Part shown: positions 1-11,496 of the stretch, in pieces
How positions within the stretch are numbered: position 1 is the first letter of the stretch
How the letters are laid out: each line of letters starts with the position of its first letter
Translations under genes and position numbers: made by a program
Source of the DNA: Anisus vortex
Taxonomy: Eukaryota; Mollusca; Gastropoda; Planorbidae
Length of the DNA: 64,000 nucleotides
NCBI GenBank assembly: GCA_949126835.1
Contig: OX421495.1
Span: 17,546,079 to 17,610,078, forward strand
Reading direction: 5' to 3'
Notes under the pieces: model-generated
The model's input: only the letters and a program-made list of their open reading frames with translations
Told to the model about the DNA's origin: nothing
Database searches by the model: none

Positions 1-1
1 G

Positions 2-793
2 TTACTGACCATATCACTGGACAGATTCTTTGCCATCAAGGAGCCGTTTCTCTACCATAAGGTGATGACCATGCGCAGAGCCTATTTCATTTGTGGCGGA
101 ATATGGCTGATAGGGGTGAACACGGGCCTAATTCCGTACTATGGCTGGCACCAACCTTATAAAGAGATGCACTTTTGCAGATTTATTGAAGTAATTAAAT
201 TCGAGAGTATGGTATATTTTCAATTCTTCAGCGTCATAATACCTTCTATTATTATAATGTTTATGGTGTATACCTATATTTGGATCGTGGTGATGAGGCA
301 GACCAGAATAATAGAGGCCTTAAACAAAAGGTTCGCTACTGAATCAGAGGTTAACCTGGCCAGAAGGTGGTACTCTCGTGAACAGAAGGCCTCGAAGATG
401 ATCGTGCTTGCGATGGCGGTCTTTGTTTGCCGCACGCCCATCAACATCATCAACTGCCTCACCCTGTTCTGCAAGACCTGCAAGACCCCTATGAACCTGC
501 TCACGGGATTGATCCTGCTGTCTCACTTCAACTCCACCCTGAATCCGATGCTCTACGCCCTCAGCAACAGCGGCATAAGGAAGGCCTTGACGTCCATGAT
601 CCAGAAAACGCTGTGTTCCGGAGAGGACCTGCTCAAAGTCTCTAAGGGGCCAAGTTCGGTGACGCGTGAAATAAGCTCACAACACAATGTCTCGAGCCGC
701 AGTATCGTCAGTTTCCATGTAGGGACTGCCTTAGACGGTATAATAAGAACATCCTCCTATGGGCAGAAGAAAATAGCCTCAACAAGTGTTTAA
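2..793 (+). CDS. Adenosine-receptor-like class A GPCR, 5' end outside window (partial)
   Basis: The reading frame is open from base 2 with no start in the window, so the N-terminus through TM3 lies to the left. What remains runs from the end of TM3 (DRF in place of DRY) through TM7 (NPMLY for NPxxY) to a stop at 793. The second intracellular loop, TM4, the extracellular loop 2 cysteine and the VYFQFF segment at the start of TM5 closely match the complete paralogue at 3,318-4,412 at both DNA and protein level, so this is a recent tandem duplicate. TM6 has CRTP, and an IINC element follows, as in adenosine receptors. It is expected in the plasma membrane, signalling through G proteins. Ligand identity is inference: adenosine-like by motif, not proven. 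No intron is visible. Confidence 0.85.
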   Translation, partial: LLTISLDRFFAIKEPFLYHKVMTMRRAYFICGGIWLIGVNTGLIPYYGWHQPYKEMHFCRFIEVIKFESMVYFQFFSVIIPSIIIMFMVYTYIWIVVMRQTRIIEALNKRFATESEVNLARRWYSREQKASKMIVLAMAVFVCRTPINIINCLTLFCKTCKTPMNLLTGLILLSHFNSTLNPMLYALSNSGIRKALTSMIQKTLCSGEDLLKVSKGPSSVTREISSQHNVSSRSIVSFHVGTALDGIIRTSSYGQKKIASTSV

Positions 794-1244
794 GACAGTG
801 CTAAAAAAAAGGTACGCAAAAAAAAGTCTAAAACCTACCAAAAAAATGTTAAAAAATTTGACGTATTAGAAGCATTTCTTTGCAGCCTAGAAATTTAGTT
901 CTTCCTTTTACCACGTGGCTAAAACTGTTCAGAAGACAGAGTAGATAATAGAGAGATTTGAAATTATTTTTTTAAGTATTGAATTGTGGGCTGGAACATT
1001 TTATTTGAAAGTTGATTGGTGCATGTTTTATCTGCTGTTGGTGAAAAGTCTCTTTATAAGATTAAACTTCACTTGTTTTACTGTTGACATTCGTTTACAG
1101 TTATAATCGTGTAATAAATAGAAATATACTATTATCTACAAATGTACCCCTAGCATCCTTGCGAAGTTCAAGAAAACTGAGACTCAAAACTAAAAAAATA
1201 AGGGTCTTGTAATAATAATAGTAACATGTTGGTCACCGTATATA

Positions 1245-1475
1245 TATATGTCGATCCGAATGTTCTGGGTTCGAATCCTGGTGCAGGCTAGGATTTTTTC
1301 CAGAGACCTCAGGGTGCCCTGAGTCTACCCAGCTCTGACACTAGTTGGGGTTAACTCAATTCGGCTGGGAATTGTGCTGGCCACACATCCCCTCGTATGA
1401 CGTGGCCACAGAAACTGGTGAACGCTGGTTCACCAGCCCTATGATCAGTTTGGTCCGAAGGGTACTTTATTTTAC
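1245..1475 (+). repeat. SINE family 1 copy, tRNA-derived head with long conserved body
   Basis: A B-box-like GGTTCGAATCC (near 1,269) is followed by a body containing CCCAGCTCTGACACTAG, GCTGGCCACACA, and GTGGCCACAGAAACTGGTGA near the 3' end. The same body recurs in either orientation at 5.04, 10.86, 13.74, 15.0, 15.3, 16.4 and 26.6 kb, which defines a dispersed family. The A box is not clear in this copy. Confidence 0.7.
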
Positions 1476-3317
1476 TTACATTGTGGTATTTAAATATACA
1501 TAAGCATGTAAGCGTATATACATATATTTATGAGAAGGCAGAGTAGAATCCCTTTTTAAAGAGCTTCCTCAAAGCCGAAGAAAGAGATTTTCTGAAAGAA
1601 TTCAGTACTCTTTGGCGCATTTATCCAGCAGACAGAGCTCGTTTGCATTTTTACACGTATACATTTAAACGTTTACATTCCAGACGATACAATTCCAGAC
1701 GTCTGACTTCTAATTCACTTCAAAGCCTTTAATTTGCACACGTTTAATTTCTTCACATATCATCCCTTTCACGTTTCGTTTTTTTAATCGTTTGATTTAT
1801 AAATGTCTGATTTATAAACATTTCATTTCAACACGTTTAATTTCTACACATAAAATATTTTAACAACACTTTTCATCTCTAAATAAATATTTTCTAAATG
1901 TTTTATTTTCATAATTCGTTGTCGCTACGTGTAATTTCCATCTGCTTCATATTATATCATGTCTAAAGTATTTCAGAGAAATAAAACACGAAAGAAAATA
2001 ATACCATCACCAAACATTCCTAGAACTAATTAGAAAAACAACAACTGACCAATGAGGTCTATGCACAATTCCTTAAAGACAGAAAATCGATCACGTGATC
2101 CTATGTAAACTAAAACAAAAATGGCTGAATTTACATTGATCTTAATGGCACCTATGCTTATTAAAAAATTTAATTTTTCACATAACCTTGAATATTGTGA
2201 TATTATAAATGATGCTCACGGAAGCAACAATGATTATAGACATACAATTATTAAAGAACAACACCTATTTGTTGATCTTTCAAAGGAAATCTATGAAAAT
2301 ATTTTAGATTATTTACATGATAATTAAGAAGTAGAATTTGCGCACCCAACAGAAAGCGCAGTAAGTGCCCATCTCATTCAATTCATTGTTTATCAAGTAT
2401 GTCTAACAATGATCACGTGACCGGAAAAGACTTCTGCATGGACCGCATTAAAACAAAAAGTACGACTGAAACAAACTAAATCAGTTCTACGCATTACTGA
2501 AAATAAAGTGAAAATTGTGTGGTACACTTATGTGCACAATCGTATTATGAACGGATATAAATGAAATTGTGTTAGACTATATGTAAAGAATATTTTTAAA
2601 TTCTACATTGCAAAAAACATTTGCTCATGTTCCAATGCATTAGATTCGAGAAGACATTCAACATTTGATTATATAATAGTCACGAGAAGAACACAACAAT
2701 CTTACTTGTGATTTTATGCAATTTATTGACACTATGATGTTAATGACCAATGGACAACCCGAGTTCTTTATCAGAACCAAATTATCAAGGATTTAACTTT
2801 GCCCATTATATTGTAGATGTTTTGTTTTTTTTACACTATAAGATGAAAGCATAGAAAATGAAGAGATAACAAATAAAAAACTTATATGCTCAGATTTTAT
2901 GTAATGATTATAATAGCTATATTTGAATGATCATTACTGATATGAACGTATCAGACGCCTGTTCTTTATACGATAATATTTCACATGGCAGTTCAACACA
3001 TGAATGGTCGAAAAATGGACATACGGATGAACAGTTTTTACGCTTTTGAGAAACGTGGGTGACTATTGAAGAATGAGGGTTCCAAGAAAACTCTGCAAAG
3101 AATAATTCCACCCTCGGATATAAACAAATGTAACAAGACAATACATAGGAAATATTGACAACTTTAATGCATCGCGTTTATCGACGAAAGAATTTACTTT
3201 GTACAAAATTAAACACAAGAGAACGTAAAAACATCCAATTGGTAAGGAGACTTTATAGGTTTACTACAAACATAAAAATTATAACCAGAACATAAAAGCA
3301 CAAATTGAGATTTATAA
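1476..3317. other. Intergenic stretch between first and second GPCR
   Basis: AT-rich sequence with no recognisable gene. A 68-codon open frame at 2,121-2,327 (+) has no recognisable domain. It is bracketed by similar short motifs (CACGTGATC near 2,092 and GATCACGTGACC near 2,410), so it may be part of a small unrecognised element. I see no basis to call it a gene. Confidence 0.4.
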
Positions 3318-4412
3318 ATGTCTGAGAGGGATTTACCTCTACAAGATTTAGTGTATATAGCAAGCGAGTGCATTATTGGATTTCTAGCAGTGGTCTTTAA
3401 CTCTCTGGTAGTGCTGGTTATTGTCCGGACACATGCTCTTCACACAGTGACCAACACGTTTATCTGCAGCCTCGCGTTGGCCGACATCGGCGTGGGGCTC
3501 TTCGTCGCGCCTACTTCGATCCTGACCATGTACGGCATCCCGGGCAATTTCTACGGCTGCCTTCTCACGAGCTGCGTGGCACTCATCTTCACCAACGTCT
3601 CCATTCTCATGTTACTGACCATAGCACTGGACAGGTTCTTTGCCATCAAGGAGCCGTTTCTCTACCATAAGGTGATGACCATGCGCAGAGCCTATTTCAT
3701 TTGTGGCGGTATATGGGTGGTAGCGGTGAACGTGGGCCTAATCCCGTACTACGGCTGGCACAAACCGTACACAGAGATGAACTTTTGCAGATTTATTGAA
3801 GTAATTAAATTGGAGCATTTGGTATACTTTCAATTCTTCAGCATCATACTACCTTCCATGATTATAATGTTTATGGCGTACACGTACATTTGGATCGTGG
3901 TGATGAGGCAGATGAGAATTATAGAGGCTTTAAACCAAAGGTTCGCCACTGCATCAGAGGTGAGCCTGGCCAGACGGTGGTACTCTCGCGACGTTAAGGC
4001 ATCCAAGATGATCGTGCTTGCGCTAGCGCTCTTTGTTTGCCGGACGCCCCTGAAGATCATGAACTGCATTAACCTGTTCTGCAAGACCTGCAGGTACCCG
4101 TACATCCTCATCATGGGCTTCATCCTGCTGTCTCACTTCAATTCCTGTCTGAACCCGGTACTCTACGCCCTCAACAACGGCACCATAAGGAAGGCCTTGA
4201 TGTTCATGGTGCAGGAGATGCTTTGCCCCGGAGAGGAGCCGCAACATCCCTCTGGATGGCGGAGCTCAACCATTGAACTTAGCTCACAACGCAATCTCGC
4301 TAGCCGCAGTATCGTCAGCTTCCATCTAGAGTCTATACCGGCGACTGACTTAGTCGGTAGTATAAACCACACCTCCAAGGAGCACGGTGAACGTCCCTCA
4401 ACAAGTCTCTAG
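3318..4412 (+). CDS. Adenosine-receptor-like class A GPCR, complete and intronless
   Basis: A 364-residue seven-helix receptor. An in-frame TAA directly precedes the ATG, which fixes the start. Visible landmarks are N28 in TM1 (FNSLVV), D56 in TM2 (LALAD), D105-R106-F107 at the TM3 end (DRF instead of DRY), C157 in extracellular loop 2 followed by VYFQFF entering TM5, P179 in TM5, C241-x-x-P244 in TM6, INLFC after TM6, LSHFNS around H273 and NPVLY (279-283) in TM7. The LSHxNS block and the xINxFC/INC block are typical of adenosine receptors, where the equivalent Asn and His contact ligand. Here the TM6 position reads MNC rather than INC. The C-tail is Ser/Thr-rich. It lies 2.5 kb downstream of its close paralogue and 2.6 kb upstream of a third related gene. 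The function is a G-protein-coupled plasma-membrane receptor; the adenosine ligand is inference. Confidence 0.9.
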   Translation: MSERDLPLQDLVYIASECIIGFLAVVFNSLVVLVIVRTHALHTVTNTFICSLALADIGVGLFVAPTSILTMYGIPGNFYGCLLTSCVALIFTNVSILMLLTIALDRFFAIKEPFLYHKVMTMRRAYFICGGIWVVAVNVGLIPYYGWHKPYTEMNFCRFIEVIKLEHLVYFQFFSIILPSMIIMFMAYTYIWIVVMRQMRIIEALNQRFATASEVSLARRWYSRDVKASKMIVLALALFVCRTPLKIMNCINLFCKTCRYPYILIMGFILLSHFNSCLNPVLYALNNGTIRKALMFMVQEMLCPGEEPQHPSGWRSSTIELSSQRNLASRSIVSFHLESIPATDLVGSINHTSKEHGERPSTSL

Positions 4413-5035
4413 CACAATATGAAGAATGTAGACATGACAAAAGACTCTAACGTACAACATTAAATATCTTACAAATAGTTGTTTTTTTTTACAATTTTCA
4501 AATCAATCGTCTTTTTTTGTTGTACTTTTCACCAATATTATGAAAATGTGATTTAATGGACAGTTTTTTTTTTAAATGGTGTACATTTTAGTCTTGTGTC
4601 TTTTTCAGATTCTTCGCAGTCTTCAAAAAGTTTTTTAAAAGTTTTTTTACCCTTTATTTTTGGTAATTATTAACAAAGAAAATAATATTAAAACAGAAAA
4701 CTCTCAGGCATTTGTTATGCTTTAAATAATATAAAAGTAATTATTTGTGTTTTTGCAAACAATCTTCGCGTAGAAAACCAATGAAAAAAATGGACGTAGA
4801 AATCCAGAATGGAAAAAAAAAGGTGACAAACTGTTTATATGCTCGCATCTACAGAATCTATACTTTTTTTAAAACCAGCATTGCATGTGCTCATTACAAA
4901 TGTCGTTTATCAAAAAAAGACTTCCGGTATGAGGGAGGAAAAGTGAGTAGGAGCAGAACACACAATAGAAGCATCTCGGCAAGTGATAGAGATCTTGAAG
5001 GCTGAATGCAAATGTGTGTGAAGTGTAAAATAAAA

Positions 5036-5250
5036 AATGAAAGTATCCCGTCGGACCAAATTGATCCATAGGGCCCGGTGAAGCAGCGTTCACCAGTTTC
5101 TGTGGCCATTGCATACTAGGAGATTGTGTGACCAGCACTATACACAGCCGCCTTTTTTTTTAGCCCAACTAAGGTCAGGTACCCATCAGAGGTACCCAGG
5201 ACCGTCGAGACGTCAGTCGAACGCGCTGCCGCTCGTCCAACATTCCCCCT
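5036..5250 (-). repeat. SINE family 1 copy
   Basis: Read on the minus strand it carries the family body: GTGGCCACAGAAACTGGTGA, then CGCTGCTTCACCGGGCCCTA and GGATCAATTTGGTCCGACGG. It ends near the CGCTGCCGCTCG stretch. It lies downstream of the second GPCR. Confidence 0.65.
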
Positions 5251-5374
5251 TTTAGCGTGAAGTGTGGTCTGAAGATTCACAATAAATAAATAGGATGAAA
5301 CGATGTTTACAATTTTTTTTCAAATAGTCATGCTTTACTGAGACTTCAGAGATGATTGTAAAACCTAAGACTAC

Positions 5375-5740
5375 AATACGATTGACCGCTTGCTTCCATG
5401 TTTCTGCTATTTGACGACTCGAAAACTCCTGTTTCGGAAATTTCCGATCACAAACTGAATAATAGATTTTAGTAATTCGCTATGGTTTTATCAATACTAA
5501 AAACTATGACTATCCAGGTTGCCAGCTGTGGTCGGAGAATTTTAATGAAAAAATATGAGAGGTCAATGAAAACTTTTAAATAATGTATTTGTAAAAGTAA
5601 GTCTAGATGTCTAAATGTTTTCATTTTTAAATTTCGTCGTTTTGTTACTTTCATATAGAATTGTAGAAGAATGATTTTTTTTAGAAGGAGCGTCTGTAAT
5701 ATAGTAACATCAGAACTCAAGATTAAAATCGAGGTTGTAT
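5375..5740. repeat. Diverged relative of the foldback element at 47.6 kb
   Basis: GACCGCTTGCTTCCATG, TTTCTGCTATTTGACGAC, TCGGAAATTTCCGATC and later TTAAAATCGAGGTTGTA align in order with one arm of the foldback element at 47,625-48,084. A short segment reading GAAGGAGCGTCTGTAAT (5,684-5,700) belongs to the LINE-B tail family and may be a nested fragment. Confidence 0.45.
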
Positions 5741-7036
5741 ACAGGGGAATTCTTTTGGACCACGCATTATTGGATGCACTCGGAAAACACGACTCTATCT
5801 AAATAATAACAAAACTAAATTCTAGACCAACAAAGAATTGCGCTCCAAGTACGCACATTTACAAGAATACCGGAAAATAAATTGAACACAACTCAATGGA
5901 GGAAGAACAAAGTGACTATAAAAAGGAAACACCTTTTATCACTTCCGGTAAAAATAATGGATATATCTTTATGTTATTTTAATGTGCGATACTAACTGGT
6001 GACAATCTATAAATACAATGGTTTTAAATAGGAGCATGTAATAGTGGTACGTTCAAATGTCTTTTACAATTACATATTTGCATAGTAATTTTTATTTTAT
6101 AAATGCATGTTAAATACATGTTTATCTGTCTGGAAATCATGCGCCAACGAAAACACTAATATTTATTACTAGTGGGTCTACTTCTCTACTAGGTCTAGTA
6201 GTAGGTCTCATAATAAACTAGCTACTAAAGTAGAACATGGCCGGAATCAGAACATAGATGTCTATTCAGAAAAGATCTGTATCGCCAATGGCCAAATAGT
6301 AATGCCGTTTAATTTAGAAAGGCTTTGAGAAATGAGTTGCAGATGTAATGGTGGCAACAGTAAGACGCATTCATTTCTTTGAAATAATTCACAAAATGGA
6401 TTATACATTTCTCATCTAGAGTCTCTTTCGTTTGGCATTCACGCATTGAATGGGTTGCCATAAGTGATTCAGTTATATCTATTTACAAATCTATCTGCTT
6501 ATCTGTATGTCTGTCCGTCCATCTCACTCTGTTTATTTGAGTAGCTTCTTTCTTTCTCTTTGATCTCTAGTTGATACCATTTTAAATCTACTTGTATAAA
6601 CATTATTCATTATTGGCCTAGTTAGCCAATGACATTAACAATTGCAATTATAAGAAAAAGAGTAAAGAGGATTAAAAAAAATTATTGCCATGTTGGTAAG
6701 ACAGTCTTAACAAGTAAGTAAATGATACGACATTCAAATGTTTCTTTTTATATTCTCAACATATACAGCAATACTTGTGGTCGGTCTAAAAGAAAGTACA
6801 AGAGACAGCTGATTGTTTTTTTTTTTTTTGTCAACCCAGGGTGTTTAAATTTGACCAGACGACAACGTGTTTGAGAAAGCAGCCTACATGCCTAACCCAC
6901 GTAATGAAATAATATTAACTTCTTTACAGTAGGGACAGACGCCGGATTCCCAGAGTTTGATTAGATGCTTACGAGAAGCACATTACATGGGTAGACAGCG
7001 CTGGGGAGCCTTAAGACTTGAAAACGTTTGCGTGTC
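5741..7036. other. Intergenic stretch upstream of third GPCR
   Basis: AT-rich, with short simple repeats (CTAGTAGTAGGTCT near 6,190; a T run near 6,820). I see no coding exon, RNA gene or recognisable element. Promoter elements of the third GPCR should lie here but none is distinctive. Confidence 0.4.
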
Positions 7037-8203
7037 ATGTCACATTTCACTATTGTAACTGGCTCCAACACAAGGGACAATTTCTTCATGGCCGTGGAAG
7101 CCTCGGTTGGATTTCTGGCAGTTATAGGCAACAGCCTGGTGGTGGCGGCCATCTGGAGCACCCCGAGGCTCCACACCATCAACGCCATCTTCATCTGCAA
7201 CCTTGCAGCGGCGGACGTGGCAGTGGGGCTCCTTGTCGCGCCCTGCACGATCCTCTCCTTCAAGGGTCTGCCCAGGGACTTTTACGGGTGCGTCTTCATC
7301 CAGTGCGTCCTGCTCGTCTTCACCAACATCTCCGTCCTCATGCTCCTGGCGGTGGCCGTGGAGAGGCTGTACGTCCTGAGGGCGCCCTCCATGCACTACA
7401 AGTTCGTCTCTACCAGGCGGGCCGTCAAGGTCAACATGGCCGTTTGGGTGTTCGGCGGCATACTCGGCATGGTTCCCATGTTCGGCTGGAACGCCGGCTA
7501 CAAGGAGATCGACGAGTGCCACTACGACCACATCATGTCCCCAGAGCACATGGTCTACTTTCAGTTCTTCGGCCTGGTGCTTCTCCCGCTTTTCCTAATA
7601 ATGTGCATCTACGTCTACATTTACTTCATGGTGCACAAGCACATCAAGAAGAACGTCATCGTGGACGTTCTCATGCAATGCGCCCGCCCCGTGGACGACC
7701 GGTTCAACCGGGAGGTCAACGCCGCCAAGACCATCGCCCTGGTCATCGTCAGCTTCGCCGTCTTCCTGCTGCCCATCAACATCATCAACTGCTACGAGTA
7801 CTTCTGCACGCGGCGCTGCGTGGTCCAGGAGAACCTGACCCTAACGGCCACCGTGATGAGCCACGCCAACTCCTGCATCAACCCGTGCATCTACGCTTAC
7901 AGCAACAAGAACATACTCAAGGCTATCAGGGACATGTTCGTGGCCAAGAAGAAGCCCGGCAGGCAGTTCAACGTCTACAGCGACGTCCGCGTCAACTCCA
8001 GCAGCAAGTGTGTCCTCGATGAGCAGGAGACGCCTATGGTCAAAGATGGGCGCAGGGCCACGAAGGAGCGATTCTCTCAGAGAAAATCAAGAACTTCAAT
8101 AATTCCGGAACGATTCTCTCAGAGAAAATCAAGAACTTCAATAATTCCCTTAAGGGCAGATAAGTCTAAGGGCAACGTCGACTATGAAGCAAGACATTCT
8201 TAA
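7037..8203 (+). CDS. Adenosine-receptor-like class A GPCR, diverged third member
   Basis: A 388-residue intronless receptor. The first ATG after an in-frame TGA at 7,019 is 7,037; a TTG at 7,028 is not needed. Landmarks are an NTR glycosylation sequon at N11, GNSLVV (N32), AAAD (D60), E109-R110-L111 in place of DRY, W151, C161, VYFQFF (173-178), P184, LLPINIINC (N251 at the adenosine-binding Asn position), CTRRC in extracellular loop 3 with an NLT sequon, MSHANS (H276) and NPCIY (282-286). TM6-TM7 resemble vertebrate adenosine receptors more closely than in the two upstream paralogues. The body is strikingly GC-rich compared with its surroundings. The C-tail has an exact-length duplication of 14 residues starting ERFSQRKSRTSIIP (DNA 8,065-8,106 and 8,107-8,148), giving paired basic/Ser-rich candidate phosphosites. 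It is probably a plasma-membrane purine or related receptor. Confidence 0.9.
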   Translation: MSHFTIVTGSNTRDNFFMAVEASVGFLAVIGNSLVVAAIWSTPRLHTINAIFICNLAAADVAVGLLVAPCTILSFKGLPRDFYGCVFIQCVLLVFTNISVLMLLAVAVERLYVLRAPSMHYKFVSTRRAVKVNMAVWVFGGILGMVPMFGWNAGYKEIDECHYDHIMSPEHMVYFQFFGLVLLPLFLIMCIYVYIYFMVHKHIKKNVIVDVLMQCARPVDDRFNREVNAAKTIALVIVSFAVFLLPINIINCYEYFCTRRCVVQENLTLTATVMSHANSCINPCIYAYSNKNILKAIRDMFVAKKKPGRQFNVYSDVRVNSSSKCVLDEQETPMVKDGRRATKERFSQRKSRTSIIPERFSQRKSRTSIIPLRADKSKGNVDYEARHS

Positions 8204-8813
8204 TGTAAATTATAATTAAAAAGACTTTTAAAATGCTGGGACTACTTTTTTATATTTCTAAAAGCCATCGCTTCAATTCTGTGTGTTGCTAATAGTACCG
8301 CAGTAAAAGACTTCTTGATTCGTGTACTGCATTTGAAGCTCATGATGCATGCATCCATCTTCCTCTAAAATTAATGTTGTTGTTTGTTGTTTCCCCCCCC
8401 CCCCCCCCCGCAAAAAACAGGTCTAGATGACCCCTAGATAAACAATTTAGGAACTTTGCATTGAAAAACTGGTTTAAAAAAAAAAAAGAAAAGATATCTT
8501 GTAAGCGATATAATGAAACGAAGTTGCCGGGTAACTGTGGTAAACTTGGAAAGAAATGTAGCGGGATGGGCAGGGTTCTATATCTAGGGCAGTGGATGGC
8601 AGGCCAAAACCCATATTTCTTCATGCAATTCTAAATATTTAAAAGCTGATCAAAGGTGGGCTAATCTCTCCAGTTCGTGGCCTTAATTTAACGGAGAGCT
8701 CTGATAAAAGCTAGATAACTCGTGATTTGTGATATTTACGCCGAAGAGTTACGCGCCGCTGGGACTGGGCGACGGTAAAATATTGCAGGGCAATGTAGAG
8801 TGTGTGAATTACA
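8204..8813. other. Stretch after third GPCR
   Basis: 3' flanking DNA with a C run (about 8,392-8,409). No gene is visible. I searched here on the minus strand for the missing last exons of the CFAP61 gene and found none. Confidence 0.4.
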
Positions 8814-8942
8814 TATAGCTTGGTGAACTTGGTGTTTATATGAATATAGCTTGGTGAACTTGGTGTTTATATGGAATATAGCTTGGTGAACTTGGTGTTT
8901 ATATGGAATATAGCTTGGTGTTTATATGGAATATACTTGGTT
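8814..8942. repeat. Minisatellite, about 32-33 bp unit
   Basis: Four to five tandem copies, the later ones shortened, of a unit containing AATATAGCTTGGTGAACTTG followed by GTGTTTATATG. Confidence 0.85.
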
Positions 8943-9544
8943 TGTGTGGGTCAATTTGTATGAGAGAAGATAGCTGTGTTATTAGGTAGTGTGTGTTTCT
9001 TGGCAATTTGATTTGACGGCATTTTGGAAAGCTGAAAACGTGAATGAAACAAAAAAAATATGCATATCATTAAATACAAGTGCGTTAAAACTTAAAACCA
9101 TGCGTAATAATTACACAACTATTGCAGTATGCTTTTATATCTTATGTTAGAACAAACCCACGACAACATATATTTGGTTTCAGGTAGTGCAAGCAGTAGA
9201 AAAAATAGTTATGACAGAAACTCAGTGGGATTTATGATTCTCTGCAGAACAAATTAGTTGTTCACTCTGGAAGTATTTTTCTTAATGTATACTTTATCTA
9301 GTCTATAACCCTAATTTTAAATGTGTAGTAATGTCTAATGTATGTTATTAACCAACAAGTGGTGTGCATCACCTTCTTCATTACCAGCCAGAGGACTTGT
9401 TGAGTGAGCGATGACTGGGAAGAGGGTAACAAATAATAATGGGAGTTGTGCTTTACAACATAAATGTGCCGCTTCAATAAATTTGGTTCGCTCAGGGGTG
9501 ACAACAAAATTAAACAAATAATGACTTTTAATAAAGGACCCCCC

Positions 9545-9695
9545 CTCCCCCATTGCAGGCTGGATTGTGAGGCTAGTGATCAGGGTTGTCAATTTGACGA
9601 TTTGGTTCAAACCCTGTCACTGTCAATCCCCTGCCAACCTGCAGGAGGCTTGGGCACAGGAAGAAAGAATCTTCTTTCAAGAAGGAACATCTGTG
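9545..9695 (+). repeat. SINE family 2 copy
   Basis: Has a B-box-like GGTTCAAACCC near 9,605, then CCTGCAGGAGGCTTGGG and AATCTTCTTTCAAGAAGGAA. The minus-strand copy at 21.77-21.93 kb shares the CTGCAGGAG and GAAGGAAC blocks, so this is a second tRNA-headed SINE family. Confidence 0.55.
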
Positions 9696-9908
9696 ACTTA
9701 TAAGACAATTAAAAATAGTTCCTGTGGAGTCACAATAAACAGAAAGGCAACATTTTATTTTTGTGTAACAGTTTTGTCTGAATCATGTGCTGTTTTATGC
9801 TATGACTCTATGCCACAAAGGTCAAGGTCTCTAAGGTGACAACCAATGATTCAATAAAGTGTAGGTGCCAGTCCAATGTTGAGACCTGAAAACAATGTAA
9901 GAACTTAC

Positions 9909-11432
9909 CGCTATCCCAACTTCTCTGGAGTTGAAGTTTGCGTGTGTCCAAGGCTCGCAGTGGTACTTGCGCGAGAACTTAGTCAGCGGCCCAGCAGCTC
10001 GGATTGAAACATCGTTGGTATGAAATGTGGCGTTGATGACCAGCTTGCCATCGTAGACCAAACAAGCGCAGTTCATGGCTGATGAAGCAAACGAAAAAAA
10101 AAGATTTATGGCTAATGGCATGCTCAAATATTGTGTGTGTGTTGACACATTTTTTTATGTTTTGAACTGCTAAAGTTCATTGTTATCTACACAAAATATC
10201 TGCCCATTAAACAGAGTGATCATCTTCGAAATGCCAATTACTAAGTCACATGTGTTGATACTACCAATCAATATGAGCTGCTATACAATCTTCAATATTG
10301 TCAAATACTTTATAAAGCCATTTTGATCACTGTACTGATGTAAAGTCACTTTTCCATCTGAGGTGTAAATGTAGATGTAAATGTAGATGTAAATGTAGAT
10401 GTAAATGTATCACCATTTTCTATGTTCTATATATACTGAGCACTGTTTGACCAACATTAACACAGTGCTAAGGCTCCTTTAATTTTATCTTAACTTAGTC
10501 CCAACACAGATAAGTTCTTTATTTCACAAACACACTACTCAATAAGCTCACCAGTAAAAGCTTCCAAGTCAACTTCTCTCTTGTAAAAACAGATGAACAT
10601 CTGCAATTCATTTAAAAAAAATGTTATAATGCTCTCCCTTGAAAGGTGTTTATTGCTAACTACATTGTTTTTCTTCAAATTTGAGTTCAATGGAATGATA
10701 GCTTTTACTATTTCATAAAAACAAAAAAGGAATTAAGGGATGACTTGATATTACAAGTTGTTTTATTTATTTTCAATGACATTAACTGCCCTTGTCAAAA
10801 GTATATAGTTTTAGATAAATAAGACTACTATTAATTTTTTTTTAAAGTAATGAAAGTAAAGTATTCAATTTGATCCATAGGCTCTGAGAATCAGCGTTCA
10901 AAAGTTTCTGTGGCCATGTCATACTATGAGATTGTGTGGTCAGCACAATGCCCAGCCACCTTTTACTTTCCTCTAACTAATGTCAGGTACTCATCAGAGC
11001 TGGTGAGACTCAGGGACAATAATTTTTTATTGTTAACAGAAATAACTCCAATTTATGATTATCATTAATATCATTCATGGATTGATAAAGGGGATAAATG
11101 AACTTTACAAAAAAAAAATGACCATGATTGTTAATTGATAAAGAAATTTGCTAACATCACATGGTAGTCTTATCAAATCATTGGAATTTGTGAAGGCAAC
11201 AGATTTTATTTCTTGGCCATCCTCTTCATCTTCACAGTTCCAGTTGGCCAGGTAGCAGTCAGTGTATACTGTTACATTAAAAGCCTGCAGACAACTTTGA
11301 ATCTCATTTTCAATATCTGGGTTGTTGAAGCATGTAACACCCTGCAACAAATGCATAACATTCATATGGACTTGTCAACATGCAGATAAAAAAAGCTTTA
11401 TATATAATGGTGTTTTGTTTATCAAACTGTAA

Positions 11433-11496
<64 letters not shown>

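Noticed and set aside
2121..2327. 68-codon small gene
   Set aside because: No recognisable domain, Asn/Ile-rich as expected of AT-rich DNA, and no supporting splice or conservation signal.
4745..5138. Short open frames on both strands near 4.75-5.14 kb
   Set aside because: They overlap a SINE and low-complexity DNA and show no domain.
7028..7036. TTG start for the third GPCR
   Set aside because: A non-ATG start is not needed. The first ATG at 7,037 follows an in-frame stop and gives a normal N-terminus.
7018..8022. 334-codon open frame in another + frame over the third GPCR
   Set aside because: A shadow frame created by the GC-rich receptor coding sequence; low complexity (His/Arg/Gln-rich) with no domain.
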